A stretch of DNA of 64,000 bases from NCBI GenBank assembly GCA_947650365.1, contig OX393557.1, positions 55,156,972 through 55,220,971 of the forward strand, read 5' to 3'. Source of the stretch: Chamaelirium japonicum. Lineage: Eukaryota > Streptophyta > Magnoliopsida > Liliales > Melanthiaceae. The position numbers and the translations under genes are program-made. The notes below the pieces were generated by a model, which saw only the letters and a list, made by a program, of their open reading frames with translations, was not told the origin of the DNA and ran no database searches. Positions within the stretch are counted from its first letter, which is position 1, and every line of letters begins with the position of its first letter. Positions 29,162-42,834 of the stretch are shown here, piece after piece.

Positions 29162-30308
29162 GTGCGAATCCATTCTATTTCATTCGTACGATCCATTCTA
29201 ATTCATTCGCACGATCCATTCTAATTCATTCATACGATCCATTCTAATTCATTCGTACGATCCATTCTAATTCATTCGTACGATCCATTCTAATTCATTC
29301 GCATGATCCATTCGCATTCGTACAAATGAATTAGAATGGATCATACGAATGAATTAGAATGGATACATTCGTGCGAATGAATTTGAATGGATTATATGAA
29401 TGAATTAGAATGGATCTTTTGAGTGAATGCGAATGGATCGTGCGAATGAATTAGAATGGATTGTAAGAATGAATTAGAATGGATCGTACGAATGAATTAG
29501 AATGGATACATTCGTGCGAATCCATTCTATTTCATTCGTACGATCCATTCTAATTCATTCGTACGATCCATTCTAATTCATTCATACGATCCATTCTATT
29601 TCATTCGTACGATCCATTCTTACTCATTCGTACGATCCATTCTAATTCATTTGCACGAAGGTATCCATTCTAATTCATTCGTACTATCCATTCTAATTCC
29701 ATCGTATGATCCATTCTATTTCCTTCGTACGATCCATTCTAATTCATTCGTACGATCCATTCTAATTCATTCGTACGATCCATTCTAATTCCTTTGTATG
29801 ATCCATTCTAATTCATTCGTACGGTGTGATTCATTCTAATTCATTCGTACGATTCATTCTAATTCAATCCATTCTAATTCATTCGCACGATCCATTCTAA
29901 TTCATTCGCACGAATGTATCCATTCTAATACATTCGTACGATCCATTCTAATTCATTCATACGATCTATTCTAATTCTTTCGCACGAATGTATCCATTCT
30001 AATTCATTCGTATGATCCATTCGTACGAACGAAATAGATAGGATACATTCGTGCGAATGAATTAGAGTGGATCATATGAAGGAATTAGAATGGATCGTGC
30101 GAATGAATTAGAATGGATCGTACGAATGAATTAGAATAGATTGTGCGAATGAATTAGAATGGATCGTGCGAATGAATTAGAATGGATCGTACGAATGAAT
30201 TAGAATGGATCGTACGAATGAATTAGAATGGATCATATGAATGAATTAGAATGGATCGTGCGAATGAATTAGAATGGATCGTACGAATGAAATAGAATGG
30301 ATTCGCAC
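29162..30308. repeat. 23-bp satellite, four alternating blocks
   Basis: Minus 29162-29317, plus 29318-29513, minus 29514-30021, plus 30022-30308. Two common junctions (29504-29523 forward, 30299-30318 reverse) bound the last three blocks. A diverged marker, CGGTGTGATTC, lies near 29822. Confidence 0.85.
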
Positions 30309-32865
30309 GAATGTATCCATTCTAATTCATTCGTACGATCCATTCTAATTCATTCGTATAATCCATTCTAATTCATTCGCACGATCCATTCACATTCACT
30401 CAAACGATCCATTCTAATTCATTCATATGATCCATTCTAATTCATTCGCACGAATGTATCCATTCTAATTCATTCGTACGATCCATTCTAATTCATTTGT
30501 ACGAATGTATCCACTCTAATTCATTCATACGATCTATTCTAATTCATTCGCACGAATGTATCCATTCCAATTCATTCGTACGATCCATTCTAATTCATTC
30601 GCACAATCTATTCTAATTCATTCGTACGATCAATTCTAATTCATTAGCATGATCCATTCTAATTGATTCGTACGATCTATTCTATTTCATTCGTACAATC
30701 CATTCTTACTCAATCGTATGATCCATTCTAATCCATTCGCACAATCTATTCTAATTCATTCGTATGATCCATTCTATTTCATTCGTACGATCCATTCTAA
30801 TTCATACGATCCATTCTATTTCATTCATACGATCCATTTTAATTCATTCGCACGATCCATTCTAATTCATTCATACGATCCATTCTAATTCATTTGTACG
30901 ATCCATTCTAATTTATTCGTATGATCTATTCTAATTCCTTCGTACGATCCATTCTAATTCCTTCGTACGATCCATTCAAATTCATTCGCACGAATCTATC
31001 CATTCTAATTCATTCGTACGATCCATTCTAATCCATTCGCACGATCCATTCTAATTCATTAATACGATCCAATCTAATTCATTCATACGATCTATTCAAA
31101 TTCATTCGCACGAATATATCCTTTCTAATTCATTCGTACGATCCATTCTAATTCATTCGCACAATCTATTCTAATTCATTAGTACGATCCATTCTAATTC
31201 ATTCGTACGATCCAATCTAATTCATTAGCACGATCCAAATTCATTTATCCGTACGATCTATTCTATTTCATTCGTACGATCCATTCTTATCGCACGATCA
31301 ATTCTAATTCATTCGCACGACCCATTCTCCATTCTAATTCCTTCGTACGATCCATTCTAATTCCTTCGTATCCATTCTAATTCACTCATACGATCCATTC
31401 TAATTCATTCATACGATCCATTCTAATTCATTCGCATGAATGTATCCATTCTAATTCATTCGTATGATCCATTCTAATTCATTCGCACAATCTATTCTAA
31501 TTCATTCATACGATCCATCCTAATTCATTCGCACGAATGTATCCATTCTAATTCATTCGTACAATCCATTCTATTTCATTCGTACGATCCATTCTTACTC
31601 ATTCGTACGATCCATTCGTATCCATTCTAATTCATTCGTACGATCTATTCTAATTCATTCGTACGATCCATTCTAATTCATTAATATAATCCAATCTAAT
31701 TCATTCATACCATCCATTCTAATTCATTCGTATGATCCATTCTAATTCATTCGCACAATCTATTCTAATTCATTCGTACGATCCATTCTAATTCATTTGC
31801 ACGATCCATTCTAATTCATTCATACGATCCATTCTATTTCATTCGTACGATCCATTCTTACTCATTCGTACGATCCATTCTAATTCATTCGCACGAATTT
31901 ATCCATTCCAATTCATTCGTACGATCCATTCTAATTCATTCGCACAATCTATTCTAATTCATTCGTACGATCCATTCTAATTCATTAATACGATCCAATC
32001 TAATTCATTCATACGATCCATTCTAATTCATTCGTACGATCCATTCTAATTCATTCGCACGATCCATTCTAATTCATTCGTACTATCCATTCTAATTCCT
32101 TCGTACGATCCATTCTAATTCCTTCGTACGATCCATTCTAATTCATTCGTACGATCCATTCTTATTCATTCGTACGATCCATTCTAATTCATTCGCACGA
32201 TCCATTCAAATTCATTCGCTCGATCCATTCTAATTCATTAGCATGATCCATTCTAATTCAATCGTACGATCCATTCTAATTCATTTATATGATCCAATCT
32301 AATTCATTCATACGATCCATTCTAATTCTTTCGCACGAATGTATCCATTCTAATTCATTCTAATTCAATCCATTCTAATTCATTCGTACGATCCATTCTA
32401 ATTCATTCGTACAATCCATTCTAATTCATTCGCACGATCCATTCGCATTCACTCAAACATCCATTCTAATTCATTCATATGATCCATTCTAATTCATTCG
32501 CACGAATGTATCCATTCTAATTCATTCGTACGATCCATTCTAATTCATTCGTACTATCCATTCTAATTCCTTCGTACGATCCATTCTAATTCCTTCGTAT
32601 CCATTCTAATTCACTCATACGATCCATTCTAATTCACTCATACGATCCATTCTAATTCATTCGCATGAATGTATCCATTCTAATTCATTCGTACGATCCA
32701 TTCTAATTCATTCGCACAATCTATTCTAATTCATTCGTGCGAATGAATCCATTCTAATTCATTCGTATGACCCATTCTAATTCATTCGCATGAATGTATC
32801 CATTCTAATTCATTCGTACGATCCATTCTAATTCATTCACACGCACGATTCATTCGAATTCACTC
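30309..32865 (-). repeat. 23-bp satellite, long minus block
   Basis: Contains the third relative of the 240-bp repeat (about 30655-30885) and segmental copy C (about 30880-31755, offset 10316 from copy A). It ends in the local hairpin at 32831-32890. Confidence 0.88.
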
Positions 32866-32890
32866 AAATGGATCGTGTGTGTGAATGAAT
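32831..32890. repeat. 19-bp inverted repeat at an orientation switch
   Basis: ATTCATTCACACGCACGAT at 32831-32849 pairs with 32872-32890 with one mismatch, leaving a 22-bp centre that contains GAATTC. The minus-to-plus switch sits inside it. The short GTGTGTGT run in the right arm is unique in the window. Confidence 0.8.
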
Positions 32891-33464
32891 TAGAATGGAT
32901 CGTATGAATGAATTAGAATGGATCGTGCGAATGAATTAGAATGGATCGTATTAATGAATTTGAATAGATCGTACGAATGAATTAGAATGGAACGTACGAA
33001 TGAATTAGAATGGATCGTAGAATGGATCGTATGAATGAATTAGATTGGATCGTACGAATGAGTAAGAATGGATCATACGAATGAATTAGAATGGATCGTA
33101 CGAATGAATTAGAATGGATACATTTCGTACGATCCATTCTATTTCATTCGTACGATCTATTCTAATTCATTCATGCAATCCATTCTAATTCATTCGTACG
33201 AAGGAATTAGAAAGGATCGTATGAATGAATTAGAATGGATCGTACGAATGAATTAGAATGGATTGAATTAGAATGAATCATACGAATGAATTAGAATGAA
33301 TCATACCGTACGAATGAATTAGAATGGATCATACGAAGGAATTAGAATGAATCGTACGAATGAATTAGAATGGATCGTACGAATGAATTAGAATGGATCG
33401 TACGAAGGAATTAGAATGGATCGTACGATGGAATTCGAATGGATAGTATGAATGAATTAGAATG

Positions 33465-33750
33465 GATACGAATGGATCGTACGAATGAGTAAGAATGGAT
33501 CGTACGAATGAAATAGAATGGATTGTACGAATGAATTTGAATAGATACATTCGTGCGAATGAATTAGGATGGATCGTATGAATGAATTAGAATAGATTGT
33601 GCGAATGAATTAGAATGGATCGTACGAATGAATTAGAATGGATACATTCATGCGAATGAATTAGAATGGATCGTATGAATGAATTAGAATGGATCGTATG
33701 AGTGAATTAGAATGGATACGAAGGAATTAGAATGGATCGTACGAAGGAAT
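33465..33750 (+). repeat. GATACGAATGGATCG module, copy 1 of a local triplet
   Basis: ACGAATGAGT at 33481 and AGTGAATTAG at 33701 recur at 34121/34341 (offset 640) and 35131/35351 (offset 1010 from copy 2), with the same variant units in order between them. A fourth relative at 18619-18839 has the same 220-bp internal spacing. Confidence 0.82.
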
Positions 33751-34114
33751 TAGAATGGAGAATGGATCGTGCGAATGAATTAGAATGGATCGTGCGATAA
33801 GAATGGATCGTACGAATGAAATAGAATAGATCGTACGGATAAATGAATTTGGATCGTGCTAATGAATTAGAATGGATCGTACGAATGAATTAGAATGGAT
33901 CGTACTAATGAATTAGAATAGATTGTGCGAATGAATTAGACTGGATCGTACGAATGAATTAGAAAGGATATATTCGTGCGAATGAATTAGAATAGATCGT
34001 ATGAATGAATTAGATTGGATCGTATTAATGAATTAGAATGGATTCTGCGAATGAATTAGAATGGATCGTACGAATAAATTAGAATGGATAGATTCGTGCA
34101 AATGAATATGATCT

Positions 34115-34380
34115 ATTCATACGAATGAGTAAGAATGGATCGTACGAATGAAATAGAATGGATTGTACGAATGAATTAGAATGGATACATTCGTGCGAAT
34201 GAATTAGGATGGATCGTATGAATGAATTAGAATAGATTGTGCGAATGAATTAGAATGGATCGTACGAATGAATTAGAATGGATACATTCATGCGAATGAA
34301 TTAGAATGGATCGTATGAATGAATTAGAATGGATCGTATGAGTGAATTAGAATGGATACGAAGGAATTAGAATGGATCGT
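34115..34380 (+). repeat. GATACGAATGGATCG module, copy 2
   Basis: Second of three copies. Its left edge is abnormal: it is joined through ATGATCTATTCAT near 34108, a short piece in the opposite sense, instead of GATACGAATGG. Confidence 0.78.
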
Positions 34381-35109
34381 GCGAATGAATTAGAATGGAT
34401 CGTACGAATGAGTAAGAATGGATCGTGCGAATGAATTAGAATGGATTGTACGAATGAATTAGAACGGATCGTACGAATGAATTAGAATGGATACATTCGT
34501 GCGAATGAATTAGAATGGATCGTATGAATGAATTAGAATCGATCGTACGAATGAATTAGAATGGATCATGCGAATGAATTAGAATGGATCGTGCGAATGA
34601 ATTAGAATGGATTGTACGAATGAAATAGAATGGATTGTACGAATGAGATAGAATGGATCGTATGAATGAATTAGAATCGATCGTACGAATGAATTAGAAT
34701 GGATCATGCGAATGAATTAGAATGGATCGTGCAAATGAATTAGAATGGATCGTACGAATGAAATAGAATGGATTGTACGAATGAGATAGAATGGATCGTA
34801 CGAATGAATTAGAATGGATACATTCATGCGAATGAATTAGAATGGATCATACAAATGAATTAGAATGGATTCATTCGTGCGAATGAATTAGAATGGATCG
34901 TACGAATGAGTAAGAATGGATCGTACGAATGAATTAGAATGGATTGAATTAGAATGAATCGTACGAATGAATTAGAATGGATCGTACAAATGAATTACAA
35001 TGGATTGAATTAGAATGAATCGTACGAATGAATTAGAATGAATCATACCGTACGAATTAATTAGAATGGATCATACGAAGGAATTAGAATGGATCGTACG
35101 AATGAATTA

Positions 35110-35390
35110 GAATGGATACGAATGGATCGTACGAATGAGTAAGAATGGATCGTACGAATGAAATAGAATAGATTGTACGAATGAATTAGAATAGATACAT
35201 TCGTGCGAATGAATTAGGATGGATCGTATGAATGAATTAGAATAGATTGTGCGAATGAATTAGAATGGATCGTACGAATGAATTAGAATGGATACATTCA
35301 TGCGAATGAATTAGAATGGATCGTATGAATGAATTAGAATGGATCGTATGAGTGAATTAGAATGGATACGAAGGAATTAGAATGGATCGT
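35110..35390 (+). repeat. GATACGAATGGATCG module, copy 3
   Basis: Third copy, offset 1010 from copy 2. It includes the GAATTAGGATGG and AGTGAATTAG variants that identify the module. Confidence 0.8.
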
Positions 35391-37325
35391 ATGAAGGAAT
35401 TAGAATGGATCGTACGAATGAGTAAGAATGGATCGTGCGAATGAATTAGAATGGATTGTACGAATGAATTAGAATGGATCGTATGAATGAATTAGAATGG
35501 ATACATTCGTGCGAATGAATTAGAATGGATCGTATGAATGAATTAGAATCGATCGTATGAATGAATTAAAATGGATCATGCGAATGAATTAGAATGGATC
35601 GTGCGAATGAATTAGAATGGATCGTACGAATGAAATAGAATGGATTGTACGAATGAGATAGAATGGATCGTACGAATGAATTAGAATGGATACATTCATG
35701 CGATTGAATTAGAATGGATCATATGAATGAATTAGAATGGATTCATTCGTGCGAATGAATTAGAATGGATCGTACGAATGAGTCAGAATGGATCGTACGA
35801 ATGAATTAGAATAGATTGAATTAGAATGAATCGTACGAATGAATTAGAATGGATCGTACGAATGAATTAGAATGGATCGTACGAATGAATTAGAATGGAT
35901 TGAATTAGAATGAATCGTACGAATGAATTAGAATGAATCATACCGTACGAATGAATTAGAATGGATCATACGAAGGAATTAGAATGGATCGTACGAATGA
36001 ATTAGAATGGATCATACGAATGAATTAGAATGGATCGTACGAATGAATTAGAATGGATCGTATGAATGAATTAGAATGGATCGTGCGAATGAATTAGAAT
36101 GGATCGTACGAATGAATTAAAATGGATCGTATGAATGAAATAAAATGGATCGTACGAATGAATTAGAATGGATCGTACGAATGAATTAGAATGGATCGTA
36201 CGAAGGAATTAGAATGGATCGTACGAAGGAATTAGAATGGATAGTACGAATGAATTAGAATGGATACCTTCGTGCAAATGAATTAGGATGGATCGTACGA
36301 ATGAGTAAGTATGGATCGTACGAATGAAATAGAATGGATCGTATGAATGAATTAGAATGGATCATGCGAATGAATTAGAATGGATCATACGAATGAATTA
36401 GAATGGATACATTCGTGCGAATGAATTAGAATGGATCGTATGAATGAATTAGAATCGATCGTACGAATGAATTAGAATGGATCATGCGAATGAATTAGAA
36501 TGGATCGTGCGAATGAATTAGAATGGATCGTACGAATGAAATAGAATGGATTGTACGAATGAGATAGAATGGATCGTACGAATGAATTAGAATGGATACA
36601 TTCATGTGAATGAATTAGAATGGATCAGACGAATGAATTAGAATGGATTCATTCGCACGAATGAATTAGAATAGATTGTGCGAATGAATTAGAATGGATC
36701 GTACGAATGAATTAGAATGGACACATTCATGCGAATGAATTAGAATGGATCGTATGAGTGTGAATGAATTAGAATGGATCGTGCGAATGAATTAGAATGG
36801 ATTGTATTAATGAATTAGAATGGATCGTGCGAATGAATTAGAATGGATCATATGAATGAATTAGAATGGATCGTATGAATGAATTAGAATGGATCGTGCG
36901 AATAAATTAGAATGGATCGTATGAATGAATTAGAGTAGATTGTGCGAATGAATTAGAATGGACCGTACGAATGAATTAGAATGGATACATTCGTGCGAAT
37001 GAATTAGAATGGATCGTATGAATGAATTAGAATCGATCGTATGAATGAATTATAATGGATCATGCGAATGAATTAGAATGGATCGTGCGAATGAATTAGA
37101 ATGGATCGTACGAATGAAATAGAATGGATTGTACGAATGAGATAGAATGGATAGTACGAATGAATTAGAATGAATACCTTTGTGAAAATGAATTAGAATG
37201 GATCGTACGAATGAGTAAGAATGGATCGTACGAATGAAATAGAATGGATCATATGAATGAATTAGAATGGTTCGTGCGAATGAATTAGAATGGATCGTAC
37301 GAATGAATTAGAATGGATACATTCG

Positions 37326-38167
37326 AATTCATTCGTACGATCCATTCTAATTCATTCGTACGATCTATATTCTAATTCATTCGCACGATCCATTCTAATC
37401 CATTCATACGATCCATTCTAATTTATTCGCACGATCCATTCTAATTCATTCGTACGATCCATTCTAATTCATTCGCACAATCTATTCTAATTCACTCAAA
37501 CGATCCATTCTAATTCATTCATATGATCCATTCTAATTCATTCGCACGAATGTATCCATTCTAATTCATTCGTATGATCCATTCTAATTCATTTGTACGA
37601 ATGTATCCACTCTAATTCATTCATACGATCCATTCTAATTCATTCGCACGAATGTATCAATGGATCGTACGAATGAATTAGAATGGATTGAATTAGAATG
37701 AATCGTACGAATGAATTAGAATGGATCGTGCGAATGAATTAGAATGGATTGTGCGAATGAATTAGAATAGATCGTATGAATGAATTAGATTGGATCGTAT
37801 GAATGAATTAGAATGGATCGTGCGAATGAATTAGAATGGATCGTACGAATAAATTAGAATGGATCGTTTGAATGAATTAGAATGGATCGTACGTATGAAT
37901 TAGAATGGGTCATACGAATGAAAAAGAATGGATCGTATGAAGGAATTAGAAAGGATCGTACAAACGAATTAGAATGGATCGTATAAATGAAATAGAATAG
38001 ATCGTACGAATGAATTAGAATGGATCGTATGAATGAATTAGATTGGATCGTATGAATGAATTAGAATGGATTGTACGAATGAAATAGATTAGATCGTACG
38101 AATGAATTAGAATGGATCGGGCGAATGAATTAGAATGGGTTGTACGAATGAATTAGAATGGATACAC
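37326..38167. repeat. 23-bp satellite, minus then plus block
   Basis: Minus 37326-37657, ending at CGAATGTATCAATGGATCG (37651-37669), a switch that recurs near 43560. Plus 37658-38167, ending in GATCCAGATCC (38168-38178). Confidence 0.86.
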
Positions 38168-39905
38168 GATCCAGATCCATTCTAATTCATTCGCACAATC
38201 TATTCTAATTCATTCGTAGGATCCATTCTAATTCATTACTACGATCCATTCTAATTCATTCATACGATCCATTCTAATTCATTCGTACGATCCATTCTAA
38301 TTCATTCGCACGATCCATTCTAATTCATTCATACGATCCATTCTAATTCATTCGTATGATCTATTCTATTTCATTCGTACAATCCATTCTTACTCAATCG
38401 TATGATCCATTCTAATCCATTCGCACAATCTATTCTAATTCATTCATACGATCCATTCTATTTTATTCGTACGATCCATTCTAATTCATTGCACGATCCA
38501 TTCTAATTCATTCATACGATCCATTCTAATTCATTCGTATGTATCCATTCTAATTCATTCATACGATCCATTCTAATTCTACGATCCATTCTTACTCATT
38601 CGTATTATCCATTTTAATTCATTCACACGAATGTATCAAGTCTAATTCATTCGTATGATCTATTCTAATTCATTCGAACGAATGTATCCATTCTAATTCA
38701 TTCGTACGATCCATTCTAATTCATTCGTACGATCCATTCTAATTCATTCGTACGATCCATTCTAATTCCTTCGTATGATCCATTCTAATTCATTCGCACG
38801 AATGTATCCATTCTAATTCATTCGTACGATCCATTTTAATTCATTCACACGATCCATTCTAATTCATTCATACGATCCATTCTATTTCATTCGTACGATC
38901 CATTCTTACTCATTCGTACGATCCATTCTAATTCATTCGTACGATCCATTCTAATTCATTAGCACGATCCAAATTCATTTATCCGTACGATCCATTCTTA
39001 TCGCACGATCCATTCTAATTCATTCGCACGATCCATTCTCCATTCTAATTCCTTCGTACGATCCATTCTAATTCCTTCATATCCATTCTAATTCACTCAT
39101 ACGATCCATTCTAATTCATTCATACGATCCATTCTAATTCATTCGCACAATCTATTCTAATTCATTCATACGATCCTTTCTAATTTATTCGCAAGATCCA
39201 TTCTAATTCCTTTGTATGATCCAATCTAATTCATTCATATGATCCATTCTAATTCATTCGCATGATCCATTCTAATTCATTCGTATGATCCATTCTAATT
39301 CATTCGTATAATCCAATCTAATACATTCGTACGATCCATTCTAATTCATTCGCACGATCCATTCTAATTCATTCATACGATCCATTCTAATTCATTCGCA
39401 CGAATGTATCCATTCTAATTCATTCGTACGATCAATTCTAATTCATTCGCACGATCCATTCTAATTCATTCATACGATCCATTCTATTTTATTCGTACGA
39501 TCCATTCTTACTCATTCGTACGATCCATTCTAATTCATTTGCACGAAGGTATCCATTCTAATTCCTTCGTACGATCCATTCTAATTCCTTCGTACGATCC
39601 ATTCTAATTCATTCGTACGATCCATTCTAATTCATTCGCACGATCCATTCTAATTCATTCATACGATCTATTCTAATTCCTTCATACAATCCAGTCTAAT
39701 TCCTTCGTACGATCCATTCTAATTCATTCATACGATCCATTCTAATTCATTCATATGATCCATTCTAATTCATTCGCACGAATGTATCCATTCTAATTCA
39801 TTCGTGCGATCCATTCTAATTCATTTGTATGAATGTATCCACTCTAATTCATTTATACGATCCATTGTAATTCATTTGTACGAATGTATCCACTCTAATT
39901 CATTC
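38168..39905 (-). repeat. 23-bp satellite, minus orientation
   Basis: Opens at the GATCCAGATCC junction. The first 150 bp match 41226-41300. A TTATCGCAC module copy is at 38998. Ends at CATTCGTACAAATG near 39902. Confidence 0.87.
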
Positions 39906-41225
39906 GTACAAATGAATTAGAATGGATCGTATGAGTGTGAATGAATTAGAATGGAGCGTGCGAATGAATTAGAATGGATCGTATTAATGAATTAGAATGG
40001 ATCGTATGAATGAAATAGAATAGATCTTTCGAATGAATTAGAATGGATCGTATGAATGAATTAGAATGGATCGTACGAAGGAATTAGAATGGATTGTATG
40101 AATGAATTAGAATAGATCGTATGAATGAATTAGAATGGATCTTACGAATGAATTAGAATGGATCGTATGAATTAGAATGGATCGTACGAAGGAATTAGAA
40201 TAGATCGTATGAATGAATTAGATTGGATCGTATTAATGAATTTGAATGGATCGTATGAATGAATTAGATTGGATCGTATGAATGAATTAGAATGGATCAT
40301 ACGAAGGAATTAGAATGGATCGTACGAATGAATTAGAATGGATCGTACGAATGAATTAGAATGGATCGTACGAAGGAATTAGAATGGATCGTACAAAGGA
40401 ATTGGAATGGATGGTACGAATGAATTAGAATGGATACCTTCGTGCAAATGAATTAGAATGGATCGTACGAATGAGTAAGAATGGATCGTACAAATGAAAT
40501 AGAATGGATCGTATGAATGAATTAGAATGGATCGTGCGAATGAATTAGAATGGATCGTACGAATGAATTAGAATAGATTGTGCGAATGAATTAGAATGGA
40601 TCGTACGAATGAATTAGAATCGATCGTACGAATGAATTAGAATGGATCATGCGAATGAATTAGAATGGATCGTGCGAATGAATTAGAATGGATCATACGA
40701 GTGAAATAGAATGGATTGTACGAATGAGATAGAATGGATCGTACGAATGAATTAGAATGGATACATTCATGCGAATGAATTAGAATAGATCATACGAATG
40801 AATTAGAATGGATTCATTCATACGAATGAATTAGAATGGATCGTACGAATGAGTAAGAATGGATCGTACGAATGAATTAGAATGGATTGAATTAGAATGA
40901 ATCGTACGAATGAATTAGAATGGATCGTACGAATGAATTAGAATGGATCGTACGAATGAATTAGAATGGATTGAATTAGAATGAATCGTACGAATGAATT
41001 AGAATGAATCATACCGTACGAATGAATTAGAATGGATCATACGAAGGAATTAGAATGGATCGTACGAATGAATTAGAATGGATCGTACGAATGAATTAGA
41101 ATGGATCGTACGAAGAAATTAGAATGGATCGTATGAATGAATTAGAATGGATCGTGCGAATGAATTAGAATGGATCGTACGAATGAATTAGAATGGGTCG
41201 TACGAATGAATTAGAATGGATACAT
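39906..41225 (+). repeat. 23-bp satellite, plus orientation
   Basis: Contains the ATCGATCG and GAGATAGAATGG module (about 40620-40740) and the TCATACCGTACG marker at about 41009. It ends at GATACATGATCCAGATCC, the second forward copy of the GATCCAGATCC junction. Confidence 0.87.
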
Positions 41226-42218
41226 GATCCAGATCCATTCTAATTCATTCGCACAATCTATTCTAATTCATTCGTAGGATCCATTCTAATTCATTACTAC
41301 GATCCATTCTAATTCATTCATATGATCCCTTCTAATTCATTCATACGATCCATTCTAATTTATTCGCACGATCCATTCTAATTACTTCGTATGATCCATT
41401 CTAATTCATTCATATGATCCATTCTAATTCATTCGCACGATCCATTCTAATTCATTCGTATGATCCATTCTAATTCATTCGTACGATCCATTCTAATTCA
41501 TTCGCACGATCCATTCTATTTCATTGGTACGATCCATTCTAATTCATTCGCACGAATGTATCCATTCCAATTCATTCGTACGATCCATTCTAATTCATTC
41601 GCACAATCTATTCTAATTCATTCGTACGATCAATTCTAATTCATTCGCACGTATCCATTCTAATTCATTCATACGATCCATTCTATTTCATTCGTACGAT
41701 CCATTCTTACTCATTCGTACGATCCATTCTAATTTATTCGTACGATCCATTCTAATTCATTCGTACGATCCATTCTAATTCATTCGCACGATCCATTCTA
41801 ATTCATTCATACGATCCATTCTAATTTATTCGATTGATCCATTCTAATTCATTCGTACGATCCATTCTAATTCATTCGCACGATCTATTCTAATTCATTC
41901 GAACGATCCAATCTAATTCATTCGTACGATCCATTCTAATTCATTCGTACGATCTATTCTATTTCATTCGTACAATCCATTCTTACTCAATCGTATGATC
42001 CATTCTAATCCATTCGCACAATCTATTCTAATTCATTCATACGATCCATTCTAATTCATTCATACGATCCATTCTACGATCCATTCAAATTCATTCGTAC
42101 GTTCCATTCTAATTCATTAGCACGATCAATGCTAATTCATTCGTACGATTCATTCTAATTCAATCCATTCTAATTCATTCATACGATCCATTCTAATTCA
42201 TTCGCACGATCCATTCTA
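41226..42218 (-). repeat. 23-bp satellite, minus orientation
   Basis: Begins like 38168. It ends at CCATTCTAATTAGAATGG (42211-42228), a perfect 18-bp palindrome at the switch point. Confidence 0.87.
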
Positions 42219-42228
42219 ATTAGAATGG
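42211..42228. repeat. 18-bp perfect palindrome at an orientation switch
   Basis: CCATTCTAATTAGAATGG equals its own reverse complement. It joins two half-units head to head without any spacer. Confidence 0.85.
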
Positions 42229-42834
42229 ATTGAATTACAATGGATCGTGCGAATGAGTAAGAATGGATCGTACGAATGAATTAGAATGGATTGAATTAGA
42301 ATGAATCGTACGAATGAATTAGAATGGATTGAATTAGAATGAATCGTACGAATGAATTAGAATGGATCATACGAAGGAATTAGAATGGATCGTGCGAATG
42401 AATTAGAATGGATCGTGCGAAAGAAATAGAATGGATCGTATGAATGAATTAGAATGGATCATGCGAATGAATTAGAATGGATCGTACGAATGAATTAGAA
42501 TGGATCGTATGAATGAATTAGAATGGATCGTGCGAATAAATTAGAATGGATCGTATGAATGAATTAGAATGGATCATGCGAATGAATTAGAATGGATCGT
42601 ACGAATGAATTAGAATGGATCGTATGAATGAATTACAATGGATCGTGCGAATGAATTAGAATGGATCGTACGAATGAATTAGAATAGATTGTGCGAATGA
42701 AATAGAATGGATTGTACGAATGAATTAGAATGGATCGTACGAATGAATTAGAATGGATCGTATGAATAAATTAGAATGGATCGTGTGAATGAATTAGAAT
42801 GGATCGTACGAATGAAATAGAATGGATTCGTACG
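42219..42834 (+). repeat. 23-bp satellite, plus orientation
   Basis: Ends in the reverse form of the common junction with one change (GGATTCGTACGAATGTATCC, 42824-42843). Confidence 0.86.

Larger units (their letters stand above)
32866..37325 (+). repeat. 23-bp satellite, longest plus block
   Basis: About 4.5 kb of plus orientation with only a short minus patch at about 33125-33197. It carries three copies of the GATACGAATGGATCG module, truncated GTGCGATAAG at 33792, TCATACCGTACG markers at about 33300, 35042 and 35938, and a local duplication of the ATCGATC/GAGATAG module at 34540-34660 and 34675-34800. It closes at ATTCGAATTCATTCG (37321). Confidence 0.89.
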
